DNA of 64,000 nt from Taeniopygia guttata (taxonomy: Eukaryota > Chordata > Aves > Passeriformes > Estrildidae): the NCBI RefSeq assembly GCF_048771995.1, contig NC_133063.1, forward strand, positions 14,016,063 to 14,080,062, given 5' to 3'. The position numbers and the translations under genes were made by a program. Positions 50,101 through 62,529 of the stretch are shown piece by piece (position 1 is the stretch's first letter; each line of letters opens with the position of its first letter). The notes under the pieces were generated by a model that saw nothing but the letters and a program-made list of their open reading frames with translations, had not been told where the DNA came from and did no database searches.

Positions 50101-51751
50101 TATTGAAAAAAGGGAAGAAAATGTTTCAATACCTTGGATACATAAACATACTGCTATGGGCTGCAATCTATTATACATCTTCTCAATCACGTTGTGTGAG
50201 TCCTCCTCCTTACCACAACAAACAGTAATTCAAATACCCTCAGGTTGCTTATACTTCAGCACTGGATCTTGAAATGAAAGGGCACTTATGAAGAACTTAT
50301 TTTCAGTTAAGTTCAGATAAATAAAAGGCATGCTCTAAGACTCTACCCAGTACTCATCAAACAAATGCTGAGAGAATTTCAGACCAGAGTAGAACTAGTC
50401 TGTCACAGAGATACAAGCCTGCTGAAGTCCCTGAAATGCACAGACTGAACTTCAGGGCCTCACCACCAATTGCTTTCCCTTAATGCAGTTTTTTTTTTAT
50501 TAGGCATTCCTTGTTAAAGTAGAAATTGACTTAGCCTTTTGCTCGCTAGGCAATACTGTCGCTCTTCATTCTTGCAGCAGATTAAAATAACAAGTGGAAA
50601 AAATTACTAGAGATCATGGGTGATTTGTCTGTGTAAACTCTTAAGATATTCCTAGACAACAGTCAACAATTTAGGTTAATTTAAAGTATCTAAAGAAAAT
50701 ATTTAACTATTTAAAGGAAATAAAGTTTTTAAACTGAAATATTTCTTATTACTCTATCAAGCAATAAGCAGCATATTAGGACTAAGGACGGATTTTGCTA
50801 CATTCTCTGATTTAAAAGATGGTGCCCTAATAACATAGGTAGGGTATGATAAATCATTAGAGGAACAAATCAAAGTAACAGCTCAGTACAATAAGTCATA
50901 AGTAGTTGGGAATACCTCAGTTATTTATTAGAGAATATTTAAAAATAAAATGTTCAAGTCCATGAAGTGACTATAATGCTATCAGAACCTTAAAAGGTTG
51001 CAAATACCACAAAGCAAAGTTGTGTTAAAGTCCATAAAGTACTAAGAGAATTTTTAATGAACTAATTCACTAAAAATACAAGAAAAACACTGCACTACTT
51101 CCTTAGCAAGTCACAATGTAACTAGTAGATCTGAACATGTTAATATGAATAAAACATCAACTCATTCTTATATAAATCCTTTCTCACTGAAATACACCAG
51201 CTCTTTTTCCAGACTTTATGAGTATAACAACCTGCTTCTTTACTTTGGAGATTTATTAAGAGTGTATCTTGAACAAACTGGGTACCCTGCTACAACTTCT
51301 TGGGCAAAGCATTTCCAAACTCCTTTTCCTTAGGATAGTGAATTCAGCTTTTCAGGTCCAGTAATACAATTCCACAGTGCATAGCAGTGACCAGCTGTAA
51401 ACTCAGATTGCAAAATCAGACTAATCTGAAAGAATTCAGCAGGTTAATTTCCTACCCTAAGTAGATTTTATATTGGTCCCCTGATGTTTGTTCATGCCAA
51501 ATTTCAATTGGCTTTGTCACAAATATTGATTTTTATGGTATTACATCTTTTTCGCTCCGCTGTGAACCCTCTAACCTTCCTCACATAGGACTACTGTGTT
51601 GTCTTCCATTCTGGACTTTTTTTCTGTTCCTAAACTTCTGCTGCACATTTCACAGACAAACATTTCTTTAAGCTGTAGATCAAGCAGTATTACACCATAC
51701 AGCCCTAGTTTTTTGCTTATCTTGTACAATAATTTTACATTTCTTCAGGAA

Positions 51752-51786
51752 ATGTGACATAATACAGGACATGTGACATAATACAG
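51752..51786. repeat. 16-bp direct duplication
   Basis: ATGTGACATAATACAG occurs at 51752-51767 and again at 51771-51786, separated by GAC. Confidence 0.85.
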
Positions 51787-51979
51787 CTGACTTTATTAGA
51801 GATAAATACTTGTTAGCTTGGAGTGATACAGATGAAATAATATCACACCATCTAGCATGATGTCTGTTTACATGAGCTTAGCCATATCATTCACAGGGCC
51901 AGCTGCAGTGCTTTCACCTTGACTCCCATACCTGTTCAGTGTTTCTGGCATGTTATCAAGCAAATTATTCATACTATGT

Positions 51980-52004
51980 CTCTCTATCTGGTGCAGATAG
52001 AGAG
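51980..52004. repeat. Perfect 11-bp hairpin
   Basis: CTCTCTATCTG (51980-51990) pairs exactly with CAGATAGAGAG (51994-52004) around a GTG loop. Confidence 0.85.
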
Positions 52005-52379
52005 CATTCAAATAAGCCCTACCATTAGCAGCATTGTCCCCAGACAATGTCTAATGAGAACCCTTAAATCCTTGTGGGTTGTTTTTTGGTCTAGTTGAAG
52101 ATCATCCTGATTTTCAAGCTTAAGGAAGCTTGACCCTTCAGGTTAAAGTCAGACAACTAAAGACAATCAGCCTAGCATAGGTGAAAGTGAGGGCAACAAG
52201 ATTCAGCAAGTGATCACTGCAGAAATTCCCTGAATGTGTAATTGGTGGCTGCATTTGCTGAGTACTAAAGATAGAAGAAAAATGTTGAGACACTACATGG
52301 AACACTAAAATATTATCGCTTATGACTTAAACATCTTCACAAAGGACTTTTGCCTGTTATAGCATAACTGTATTACAAA

Positions 52380-52990
52380 AGCTGCAGAGAAGACCACCCC
52401 ACCCGAGTGGGGCCCTGACCGAGGCCCTACACCGCTCACTGATGAAGATAAATAAACCAATGGCCCTGTGAGAGGCAGTGAGGCCCTGCCACGCTGGGCA
52501 CAGGGCTCAGCGGAGCGGCCCCTTCGCCCCGAGCAGCCGCAGCCGCACCAAGGACACGGGGCAGCCACGGCCACCGAGGGACCCCGAGGGACCGGAAGGA
52601 CCCCGACCCCGGGCAGGGCACAGCAGCACAGCGCAGCAGGCCTGGTGCTGCAAGGGACAGCATCAAACTGGGGCCCTGCAAGGGAGGCACCTGGCTCCCA
52701 CCTGCCCAAAGGAATCTCCATCCGCGCGATTCCACATGTTTCGGTGTGGCGCACTGGCATGGCAGCCGCAGGGGACCTTCAAGAAGTCCAGATGGAGGGG
52801 AGCAATGAGACATCATAGAGACGCTCCAAAGGGTTTCTACCTAATCCCTGTCACCCTCTCCGTGTCCCGCCACCCCGCCACACACTCTTCTTTCTCTGTT
52901 TCTCTGTTTCTTTTTTTCTTTCTCTTTGCCTCTTTTACTATTAAATAAAACATCAATTTTTTTGGGAGCAACATCTAACTTAATTCCGTT
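52380..52990 (+). mobile_element. GC-rich LTR-like element (probable passerine ERV solo LTR)
   Basis: A sharply bounded GC-rich core (about 52385-52760, about two dozen CpG) lies in AT-rich flanks. It is followed by a C/T-rich segment and then ATTAAATAAAACATCAATTT, with AATAAA at 52944-52949. A GC-rich body followed by a pyrimidine tract and 'aataaaacatcaattttttt' is the R/U5 pattern of passerine ERV LTRs. Open frames on both strands here (up to 156 codons) shift among all frames and are composition artefacts. Termini and target duplication could not be fixed, so a CpG-island promoter is the main alternative. Confidence 0.5.
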
Positions 52991-52999
52991 TTAAGCACA

Positions 53000-55900
53000 T
53001 TTTTCAAGCATATTTCAAGATTTTCTGGGTTTGATCCATTTCATTCACAGAGGTTTAGCCTTCTTTGGTCTTCTGTCTTAAACCTTCTGTGTTAAACCAG
53101 TTAAACAGGAAGAATTCTGTCCCAGAGCCTACAAAAACAGCAGTACTATAGACACTTCATCATGACATCCCATATTGTCCTGCTTCATGCACCTTGAATC
53201 CACTACAGAGCCTTTGCACGAGGGACCCTACGTCACGTACAGGCTCTGCAAGCTGGCAGTAGCTTTATGTCAGTGAAAATCAGGAATCAGCTGCTGTAGT
53301 GCAATTTAGCCTCCATTTCTTTTGATGTCTGTTTCCCCTCATGCTTGAAAATAATGTGCAATAGACAAAATACAACTCCTGATAAGGAAATTGAAGTCAA
53401 ACTAAAATCTGAGACTAGGCCACCTCCTTTTCTGGTAGTTAAGTGTATATGGCCAAGTAAAACATGGGGAAAGAAATACACATTTTGTAGAGTGTTAGAC
53501 TATATGGACATCACTGTAGTTAAACGTCCACTGAAATCTTCAACAGACTTTAACAAATTAATTCTGTTCCTTTTAATGAAGGATAAGTTTTGGTTACCTG
53601 ATGCAAGTAAGTCTTTTATTGACATCATCAATAGCTCACATAAAGCAAAAGGAAGTTCCATATAAATGGAATTTGCACCAACTGCCAAAAAAATACAAGG
53701 TGGTGAAAAGGTAGCAAAGTGAATTACTGTAATACAACATCAAAAACACCATCATTTAAAACAAAGACTATGTCAGTGCAAGACAACATTACCTGAGATG
53801 TATAGATTTAAATCATTACAAATGAGCAGAAGCAACTGTCAGAGCCTTGCTGTGAGAGCTACACAGCAGACTTGTCAAATTCTTAGGTGAAACTGTCAAG
53901 TTAGGCTGTAAAATTTCAAACATATACTAGTGTCTATGTGCTTGATAAACTTGAAATAATTTACTCAAAATATTGATTTGTCTGACAAGTCTATAGAGAA
54001 AATCTATGCTACTTCTAAAGTCACATAACATAACTGACTCTAACAAGAAGGCTGGAATAGACTATACTGATCTCTACATGGTGTCAGATTGATACTACAG
54101 TGATCAGTCTTGCTTTCCATGTCTCAGACACTTTATTTACAATGATCAAAAATCTCTGATTATTTCTGTGTGCCTTGTTGCAGCCTCATCCTCTGTCTAG
54201 TGATTCTCATGGTTTTTTACCATTAGGCACCACTGATAATTCACAGTGGAATTGTGTGTGAGTTCTGAAATGTTGAATTTGGGCAGTTTCAGCACAAGAA
54301 CATAAGCAGGATTTCAAGATCTGCTTTATGGCTGGGCTGTAGTGGTTTTTCAAAACAAATTCCATAACTTGCTTGCCATGAAAAGGTATGCATTAGAATA
54401 CCTAGGAGACAAAATGTGAGCAATATATTTGATAATCTGGGAAAGTGAAAAATGCACCTCTGAGACATACAGAAGATCAAACTGCTATTGGTACTGCCTC
54501 TCAAGCCCAGAGTTCTGCATTATTTATGTGAAGAGGAGCAGCTCCAAAATGAGAAACTATGAGTCTGACACCATCATCAGCAATTTGGGCATTTGTCTAG
54601 GTTTCAGGATCAGCCACCAGTCAGAGCAATCTGTCCTGGAACAGTGATTTACCAGCTTCATGTTACATTTCATGGCTAACCTACACTAACAGTAGCAATG
54701 CTGAGGTTTTACTGATTGATTAGTAGAAAAATTAATTTAGCTGTTCATCTGAACTCATTACGGATTCTATAACAATACTTAATAATACATTGCAATCTCC
54801 CTCTCTCTTCCTTTCTCACTGCCTACTAACCACATCCAGCAGACAATAAATAACCTGTTAGTCTTTATGTTAGGAGGTAAGATGGACTTCATGCCTCTTC
54901 TTTGCTCCTCTACCCCATGGAGGAACCAGCTTTTATTTTATTTTTTATGATCTCACCAGGGTGCATCTATTTTAACTTAGAAATTGTTGAAATGAGCTAA
55001 CAACTTTTAGTGAAAGCTCCTTAACTGCAAGAAGTTTAAAAAAGGAATGAATCCAGGACTGTCTTAGAAAAAATTTTGAGCAGCAGCATTTGGCACAAAA
55101 AGAAGCTGTGAGTTAAAGAAATTTTCTGGAGAACAGAAATGTTGTCATAAACATAGGGAACTGAATTTCAAAAATGAAAGAAATTACTGGAAGGATTGAA
55201 ATAGGGAAAATGGCATGAGGCAGTTTGTGAACTTGAGCTCTAACTAAAATTTCTGTCATAAGTTGACCCTTATATGTTGCAAAAAATAAAAAGATAACTA
55301 ACTAGGTGAGTGCATTAATCAATTAGAAAGTTGTAATGATCATTGTACTTCTCTGGAAAATATTAATATGATTCTAGATTCCAATTGTTATATCCAAACA
55401 AAATAAGGAAGGGTACAAGAGCCTAATATTCAGCTGGAATGTGACATACAGTTCTCATTTCTTGTGTTCAATGAGACCACAGAAAAGGGTCATGATACCT
55501 ATCTCTCTATCAAGGGAATGGGTACAAGAGACTACAAAGTCTTTAAATGCTATAATATCAAAACAAGGAAGGAGAGGGGAGGGGATTTCTGCCCTACACG
55601 GCTTGAAGGCATGAGAAGGATAACTTGTCTCTTGAATACCTTCAGATTTTAGATTAAAAGAAAACTTACAGTACTTGGCACAGAACAGTGTGGAGCAAGC
55701 TTTCACTGGAAATACCTGGAGTAAGAAACATAATTAACTTCAAGGTGGAACTTGCCAAACTACAAAAGGTTATGCAGTCAGGTTGCCAAAAAAAGCTGAG
55801 AGCAGAAAGTCTGTCACTATCTGCTCTTCCTTTGTTAGAGTAAGGAACACATTACTTGCTTGTCTTTTTCTGTTCACCCAGGAGTACAAGTGGAGGGAGG

Positions 55901-58315
55901 AAGAATCTGTCCAAGAAGTGGAAGTGCTAAGTTCTGTAACAAATTATATATGCTATGTTTCAGCTTGCAGCTGGTCAGATTCCTACACTATTGAGTGTAT
56001 TAACAGCTTAGCTGGAATCCTGTCATGTAGTCTACCAGGTGCTTTTACAGACCAACACTTCAAAAGGGGTGAAAAAGAAATCTGTTTATCTGTCAGCCAC
56101 TCAGAAGCACAAACGTGAAACAAGATGTGTTATTCAACATGTTCTTCTCGGATCTATCCTTTTTCTTGGAGGAGATGGTGCTGAATTCTTGCAAGTCATA
56201 TGAAGTTATGCTACAGTGATCCACACATGAGATCTTACTTGAGTAACTGTTTCTCCAGAGCCAAGTTATGACATCAGTGGCACCTGACAAAATTTATAGC
56301 ACAGATCAAACCTGGCATTCAGAGTTTGTGCCATGTAACTGTCTGGTCATTCCTTGTGGTGTGTTGCAGGCTTCACAAAATGAGACTGTGGGTTTGGGGT
56401 CTTTTCCCCCCTGCCATTAAGCTAATTCATAATAGCAGATGTCATCACTACTAAATAAAAATGAGTGACGGATGAATAGATTTCATCAGTTATTCCTGGC
56501 AGCTGGAGTTCTCTTGAAAAGGGCAACCCAGGGGTAAAAAACTGACATGATTCAGTAATCACTCAAGAAAACCATACATTGACAGAAGAGGAAGCTACTG
56601 TACAATCAAAGTAAGCATTTATATTCTTGTATTTTGGCCAAAATAAGATTTTCTCTTCCTATCTTTATTATTAAACCTGCCTAGATACACATGGGTGTAC
56701 ATTAATTTTATGTTTTGTTAAATCATGAGAATTTGAACAATGTTTTCTTCTTACTCCCTCCATGACCTGGAGCTCTGTATATTTCAGTATGCCTTTATGA
56801 AAATTATTCTGATCCTATGTGATTTGTAAAACATAAAAGGTATACATCCATTGTTTCATTTTACTCTAATCAAAACTTCTGTTATTAAGTTATTGTTTTA
56901 TACTATCTTTTTTGGTATTACTAGAACTTCTGTATTACATACACTTCAACTGAAAGGAAAACTACCATAAAAGGAACATATAAGGGGATACTTATCAAAA
57001 TTATGCATTCTTTATGTGCAATTTAAAACTTTTCAGAGTTTTGAGGGTTTTTTTTTAATTATTATTTTTTTAAGGAGCATTATAAATGGGTTTTGAACTG
57101 TACCATAATAGTTATATAATGCTGGAAAACATTCCATGCTTAGGCAAACAAACCCTGATGAAGGGCAAAAGGAATAGGATATTAATTAGTGTCCTGAAAA
57201 AGATAAACCAGCTCATGGTCATGATATGACCCAAGGGACTGAGTCTAGTTAAAGTCAAAGATAATCTTTCCTTTGTTTACAATGGTCACCAAAAAACCTC
57301 TGAAGTGATTGTGGAAATTCTTCCAGGAATATGCTTGTGTTGCATATTAAAATTGGCTGAATCATCAAATTAATTGAGAGAGTTAAAATTAGACTTATCT
57401 CCAACTTTAGAAAGGAAATATTTTTAAGGTATATATATTTTATAACATATATAATTCTTGTTCAAAACTGTCTTTCAGCAAAACTTTTGGAAATAAACTT
57501 TGGAAATGTTCAAATATTATTTTACATTACTGGTTAAAATACTTTCCAATAAGGAAAAAAGCATAAAGTGGCTTTCTATTTGTTAGCCAAACCAACTATT
57601 CTTTAAATTATGCATAATTCAGACAAAAAATCACGCTGATATTTTTCTCAAATATGTTCAACTAACAGTTTTACTGAATATATTGAAATACTTCTCACTA
57701 AAAATAAAAGCACAAATATTTTTCCTACAGGTCTGTCTGTATAAAACACTGAATTTTTAAGACTGCTTATCTTAAGACACATGTTAAGTAGAAAGATTGA
57801 AAAAAGGTGAAAAATGGCTCCTGGGACTTTAGAAAATATTTTCTTCTCTGCCTGTTTATTTCACATAAAGATAACTCAAAATAGCAATTATGTTTAAAAC
57901 ATCAAGAGCCATTTCTGGCTCTTAAAATTTCTCTACAAAGAGTCCAAAGTAGAAATTACAAAGTATGCAAAATGAAATTACTTGCATTGAATATTTTTTA
58001 AAACTCCTTTCTGTACCTCAGCAGAGGTAGACTGAGATTACATTAATTCAATATATGCAGACCAGGCAGGGACCAAGACCAGAGCACTTGGGAACCTAAC
58101 GCTTTCCGAAAGCACACTCAGATATAGATCAGATTAAATGAGAGAAGGCTGTACCACTGGCTTTTTTCTCTACTGGTTTTGAGTCAGTGAACAAAAGTTG
58201 TGCGTATGACATACAACTAGAAGCAAAATTTCCTTCCCCTTTTATGGGCTAGATCTGTAGAGAGAAAGCTGTTTATCATTCACAATTCAAACCTCCTATA
58301 AACTGTCTCTGGGAC
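53000..58315. other. Intergenic stretch without a recognised gene
   Basis: AT-rich unique sequence with short frames on both strands and no recognisable domain, RNA gene or interspersed repeat. Confidence 0.5.
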
Positions 58316-58320
58316 ATGAC

Positions 58321-58642
58321 CTCACAAGGAGAAGCAGAGGGGTAGGTATTCACCTCCTCATTCTTGTGACCAGTGAGAGGACTCAAGGAAATGGCTGCAT
58401 CAGGGGAGGTTTGGGCTGGATTGTCAGGAAAAGGTTCTTCATCCAGAGGGTGGCTGGACTCTGAACAGGGTCACCTGGGAAGTGGTCACAGCCTGACAGA
58501 GCTCAAGAAGCATTTGGACAATGCTCTCAGGCACATGGTGTGACTCCTGGGGATGGTGCTGTGCAGGGTCAGGAGCTGGACTCAGTGATCTTTCTGCGTC
58601 CCTTCCAATTCAGCATATTCTGTGTCTCTACAATTTTATGAG
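58321..58642 (+). mobile_element. CR1 LINE 3' end
   Basis: A short 5'-truncated CR1 in the + orientation. Characteristic text includes 'cttgtgaccagtgagaggac', 'aaaggttcttcatccagaggg', 'cctgggaagtggtcacagcc', 'cagagctcaagaagcattt' and 'cctggggatggtgctgtgcagggtcaggagctggactc'. It ends in degenerate octamers near 58620-58640. It is closest to the copy at 9245-9760, so both may be one subfamily. Confidence 0.92.
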
Positions 58643-58649
58643 TTTAAAA

Positions 58650-61600
58650 CAATGTATTATATATAGGTGCTGTGTTTCATGAGTGATTTGCTGTCTTACA
58701 GATTGCTGCATGGCCTTCTAATTTATGGTTTGATTATAAATATAGGAGATTTTTCTTTTACAGTGCCATTAATTTTGTTTTTACAATTACTTCTTCTTGT
58801 GGACATTCTCCATAAATTAATAGTATGTTAGCATATATATTAATTTTTGTAAATGATGAGTGCTGCAAAAACTCTTTTGTACACAATTACATGTTTTTGA
58901 CAGTTGAGGTTGAGCTACTAAATGCATAAGACACTTTAACCAAGATCTAATGTAATCCTAATTTAAATGTTGTTTTATCAGCTCGGGTCTCTAAAAAAGC
59001 AGTAAACTATATTTCAAAGGGGCAGGTAGGACTGCAAAGCCCATATAATCATAGTTCCTCCTTAACTATCTATCTTAGTTGAATATTTAGTAAGGGACTC
59101 TGTCTTGCACCAGTGCTATGCACATTTTAGTAATCCTTCATAGAAAATATATTGCAGAAAATATTATAGCATAAATTTTCAGTTCATAAATGATACAATA
59201 TTTCAAGTCTTCTGAATGAATAATTTTAAATTAACAGAAGTGCTTGCTCCTGGTTATTTTACATTCACATCAGTGGATAAACATGTTAAAACAATCTGCC
59301 ACTAGGAGTCAGAAAGGCATCTCCCTTTACCTTCCTTTAATATCTCTGGAATGATGAACCTATTTTCTTTGCTCACTGTCCACCCAGACAAAACAGGTAA
59401 AATGACTGTAAGAAAGTGTGTTTTTTATTTACAGAGAAAATCTAATTGTTCTATTTGTTACTAAGCTCTGAGTTATCTGAGTGAAGGAATCAAGAACAAC
59501 TTTGATGGCATTAAGTCCAGTTGTCGGTTTAAATCCAATTCATATTATTGGGACATCTGTAAAAGAAAAAATCACACATCAACAAAACATGTTATCTAGA
59601 GCAATAATAAAGATTTCTATTTTTTTATACAAAGAGTTACTCAGAAATTCAAACCAAGCTCCTAAGAAGAATGTTTTAATTAGCATAAAGAAAAGCAGGC
59701 ATTACAGTACACATGAACCCTAGTCTCTACACTTAGATGTCGTAATGCCAGGCTGAAAAATATGATACTTTCACACATCATATCATGAAAGAGCAATGCA
59801 GACAGTACCATCTTCAAAAGTTTTACATCAAGAATCTGTCTTAGCAAGGACCACAGCAATAACATGTGAAATATTAACTGACACTGACATAGCTACGAAC
59901 TAATAGCAAATGTTCTTGACTTGCAAAAAGACCCACAAACCTAGCAGATTAAAACTTGCAGAACTACCTCTATCTTTTGGGCACCTCTCTGATCACAGCA
60001 TGTTCTTTTGAGTGGAGCAGACAAAACTTAAGGCAGCCAAAACCCTCATGCACCCCCTCAAAATCTAATCAATTTAAATCTCAGATAAAGATTTTAGACC
60101 CTCTTTGTACTATTTGGAGAACATCAAATAGAAGTTTAATAATCATAAAAATTTAATCTCTAATTAAAGGTTAATGTGTTATGTCAGATTCTTATATGAG
60201 GCAATGTATAATAGGGTTTGGAGGGCACACTCATTCAGTTTGTCAGCAACTTGCACTTGGCTTCTGAGGCAATGGGATAATTATCTGTAGAGTATCAAGA
60301 GGGCAGCTGCCAGTGATAGAAGAGCCTCTAAATGGTGCGAAGACCTGTGTGACCTGCTGATCCAGGAATGATGAAATAATCAGATTCCATCACTCGCTGT
60401 AACAAGCTATTACCAGAGCATTCGTTTTAACCCTGCTCAAGGCCTATGGAATTAGGACACAAATAGGGCATGTTCCAGTGCATCCGTGACATGCATATTT
60501 TTTGCAAGATGAAGCCTCAAATAATGCTATTATTTTGGGGCCTCAGAGTGAGACAAAACTTTATTAAGATTACTCATATTCCCATGTAGACCATATTCAT
60601 TGCCAAACACAAGATATTTAGCAAAAGGTATTAATAGAACTGGTCTACCCACACCAATGCAACAATTCCTGCTGTATCACACTATGCTACATCTACTGCA
60701 TCCCCAGTCATCAAGGGAAATACTAGAAAAATTATGTTTGCCTTGGACAAAAATACCTGCTTGCTTTGATAGAGCAGCCCTTGCTAAACTTGCTGTGAAG
60801 AGAACCAGTGTTGTAACCACTCAAGGTACTCCATCACGCAGGAGGTTATATTACATGATCTAATGTTCATGCTTATCACTCCAGTTGACCTGTGCTGGTC
60901 TTTAAGCAACTGGACTTCTCAATAGAAAAGAATGTGTCTTAAAGTGATTTTTCTTTTTGTTAAGCAGTTTTCCCATTCCAGCCAGACTTTGCATCAAATT
61001 TGGCAAAATTATTTGTTATTACCAATCTTTAAAAAAAAATTATTCATTAAAATTATGATATTCAGTTTAGGAAGATGCCCAGAACTTAGCTTAAAACTTA
61101 CTTTTAAGGTGCCAGGAGTTTCAAATACTGTATATGATAGTAACCTTTCAGAAATTTGCATTAATTGTATTACATCTGACGGTCCTTTACATTTACTCTG
61201 ATCTTCCACTTTACAGCATTGTACAAAGAAAAAGTTTCTTAAGATTGGCCTACACTGGCATAGCCTTTGTTGTATTTATCAAGAATAGCTCCTGGGGTAT
61301 GAAATCATCAAGGAAGAAGATGGTCTATGAGGGTCTATGAGGCATTAATCATCACCATTACAGAGTGGAGTGTTGGCAAAAGTATCTAATGATAGCAGAA
61401 TACAGGTAAACGGAAGGAAGCTAAAGGATTTATTTCAGAGCAACCCTCCAAAACCCCACAGCAACCACAGCAAATTAAGTGTTGATCTAGTCATAGAAAA
61501 CTCTGGAGTTTAGGTTTTTGGGGTTTTTCTTTCTTCTCCTACTTCCTGGTGGGGCTTAGTGGAGGAGGCTGATTCAGGGAACAGGCAGCAGAACTTAACT

Positions 61601-62370
61601 TTTCAAAGTACCACCACGATTTGATAACCAACACAATATAGTAATATCAGCAAGGACATCAGACATGATGAGAATTTTAATGTTGCAGTAACATGCATTT
61701 AACAAGGACAATGTCGCCTATTTTCTGTTATTCTCATAATTTATTAGAACTGATCCCTGTATTTCAATGAGCTCTACTTTTAACAGTATTTAAGACTGAT
61801 TTTTGACAAAATATAGAACAAGACCATAACAAGCTCCCCAGGGTTTTGCACTCTGCATGTTTCAATTCAGATTCATAATTCCCTTGCATATTTTGTGCAT
61901 GACATCATTTGGAGTAGCAAAAGGAATCATTTAGGAGCAATGCTTGTCCCTGAGATAAAACATCTACGATCTGTTTTAAGAATATGGGAGATAGAAAATA
62001 GGAAAGTCCTTCACATCTAATCTGAACTCCAGTGACAATGGCACTGTATTTGAAAGCATTTTTCACAAGTTCTTCTAAAATTACTTAAAATCTCACATAT
62101 ACTGAAGCATCCACAATATTTCAGTGAACTGTGCCATGCACAGTCATTACTCAGTAGCAAAAATATAGTTATGCCATTCAACTGTCACCCAAGGCCTGTT
62201 TCAATGCCTTATATTTTGGTTCAAGGCAGACTACACACCAGTTACCTATTCTTTTCTGGTGACATAATTTATTTTAATAGCACTTCCTGAGAATGAAATT
62301 TCAAGGGGCTAAGTAACACAGTATCTGCCTTGGGGCAGGCTTTTGACTGCTCTGACCTCCAAATTGCTTT
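58650..62370. other. Intergenic stretch upstream of the second FAM240-like exon
   Basis: No coding exon is supported. The 5' untranslated exon and promoter of the downstream gene may lie in or before this interval. A non-repetitive block at about 60225-60560 is noted separately. Confidence 0.45.
60225..60560. promoter_or_regulatory. Possible conserved non-coding element
   Basis: Repeat-free block of balanced composition with isolated CpG (ggtgcgaagacc, cactcgctg, gcattcgtt, catccgtgac) and clustered homeobox, GATA and bHLH-like words (ataattatctg, cagctgcc, taatgctatt). It lies about 2 kb upstream of a FAM240-like exon, so a regulatory role is conceivable; this is not shown. Confidence 0.18.
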
Positions 62371-62377
62371 TCAGAAA

Positions 62378-62523
62378 ATGAGCAAGCATACGAACTTTAG
62401 ACACCACAGGATTGGTGGTCATGATGCAGAAGAGCTGAAGAACTTCTGGGAAAAGGTCATCCAAGAGCAAACTAAGCAACAAGAAGCTGAAGAGTCTAGG
62501 CTAAGCAAAAGTGCCTTGAACAA
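62378..62523 (+). CDS. FAM240-family small protein, first coding exon (partial)
   Basis: The exon begins after a strong acceptor (ttgcttttcag, ending 62374), then aaa and the ATG at 62378 with A at -3. It encodes 48 full codons plus two bases and ends at a consensus donor AA|GTAAGT (62524). The protein starts MSKHTNFRHHRIGG; residues 20-31 read 'LKNFWEKVIQEQ', followed by a Gln/Glu/Lys-rich helix and 'SKSALN' before the donor. From NFWEK to SAL it aligns without gaps to the exon at 15808-15947, and the splice phase is identical. A terminal exon encoding an L-x-x-E-W-like continuation should follow; I find none before 64000, so it should lie outside the window. The family assignment is from memory of the FAM240 pattern. 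Reading through the donor gives an immediate stop (aag taa), so the exon cannot be the whole gene. Confidence 0.77.
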
Positions 62524-62529
62524 GTAAGT

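Larger units (their letters stand above)
41180..52370. other. Long intergenic stretch without a recognised gene
   Basis: About 11 kb of AT-rich unique DNA. The longest open frame is 176 codons at 42201-42731 on the + strand; it has no ATG context, domain or splice support that I can defend. Short structures occur near the right end: a direct duplication at 51752-51786 and a hairpin at 51980-52004. No interspersed repeat is recognised. Confidence 0.5.

Noticed and set aside
52320-52948. Four overlapping 116-156 codon frames on both strands
   Set aside because: Simultaneous long frames in several phases reflect high GC content of an LTR-like block; none has a recognisable domain.
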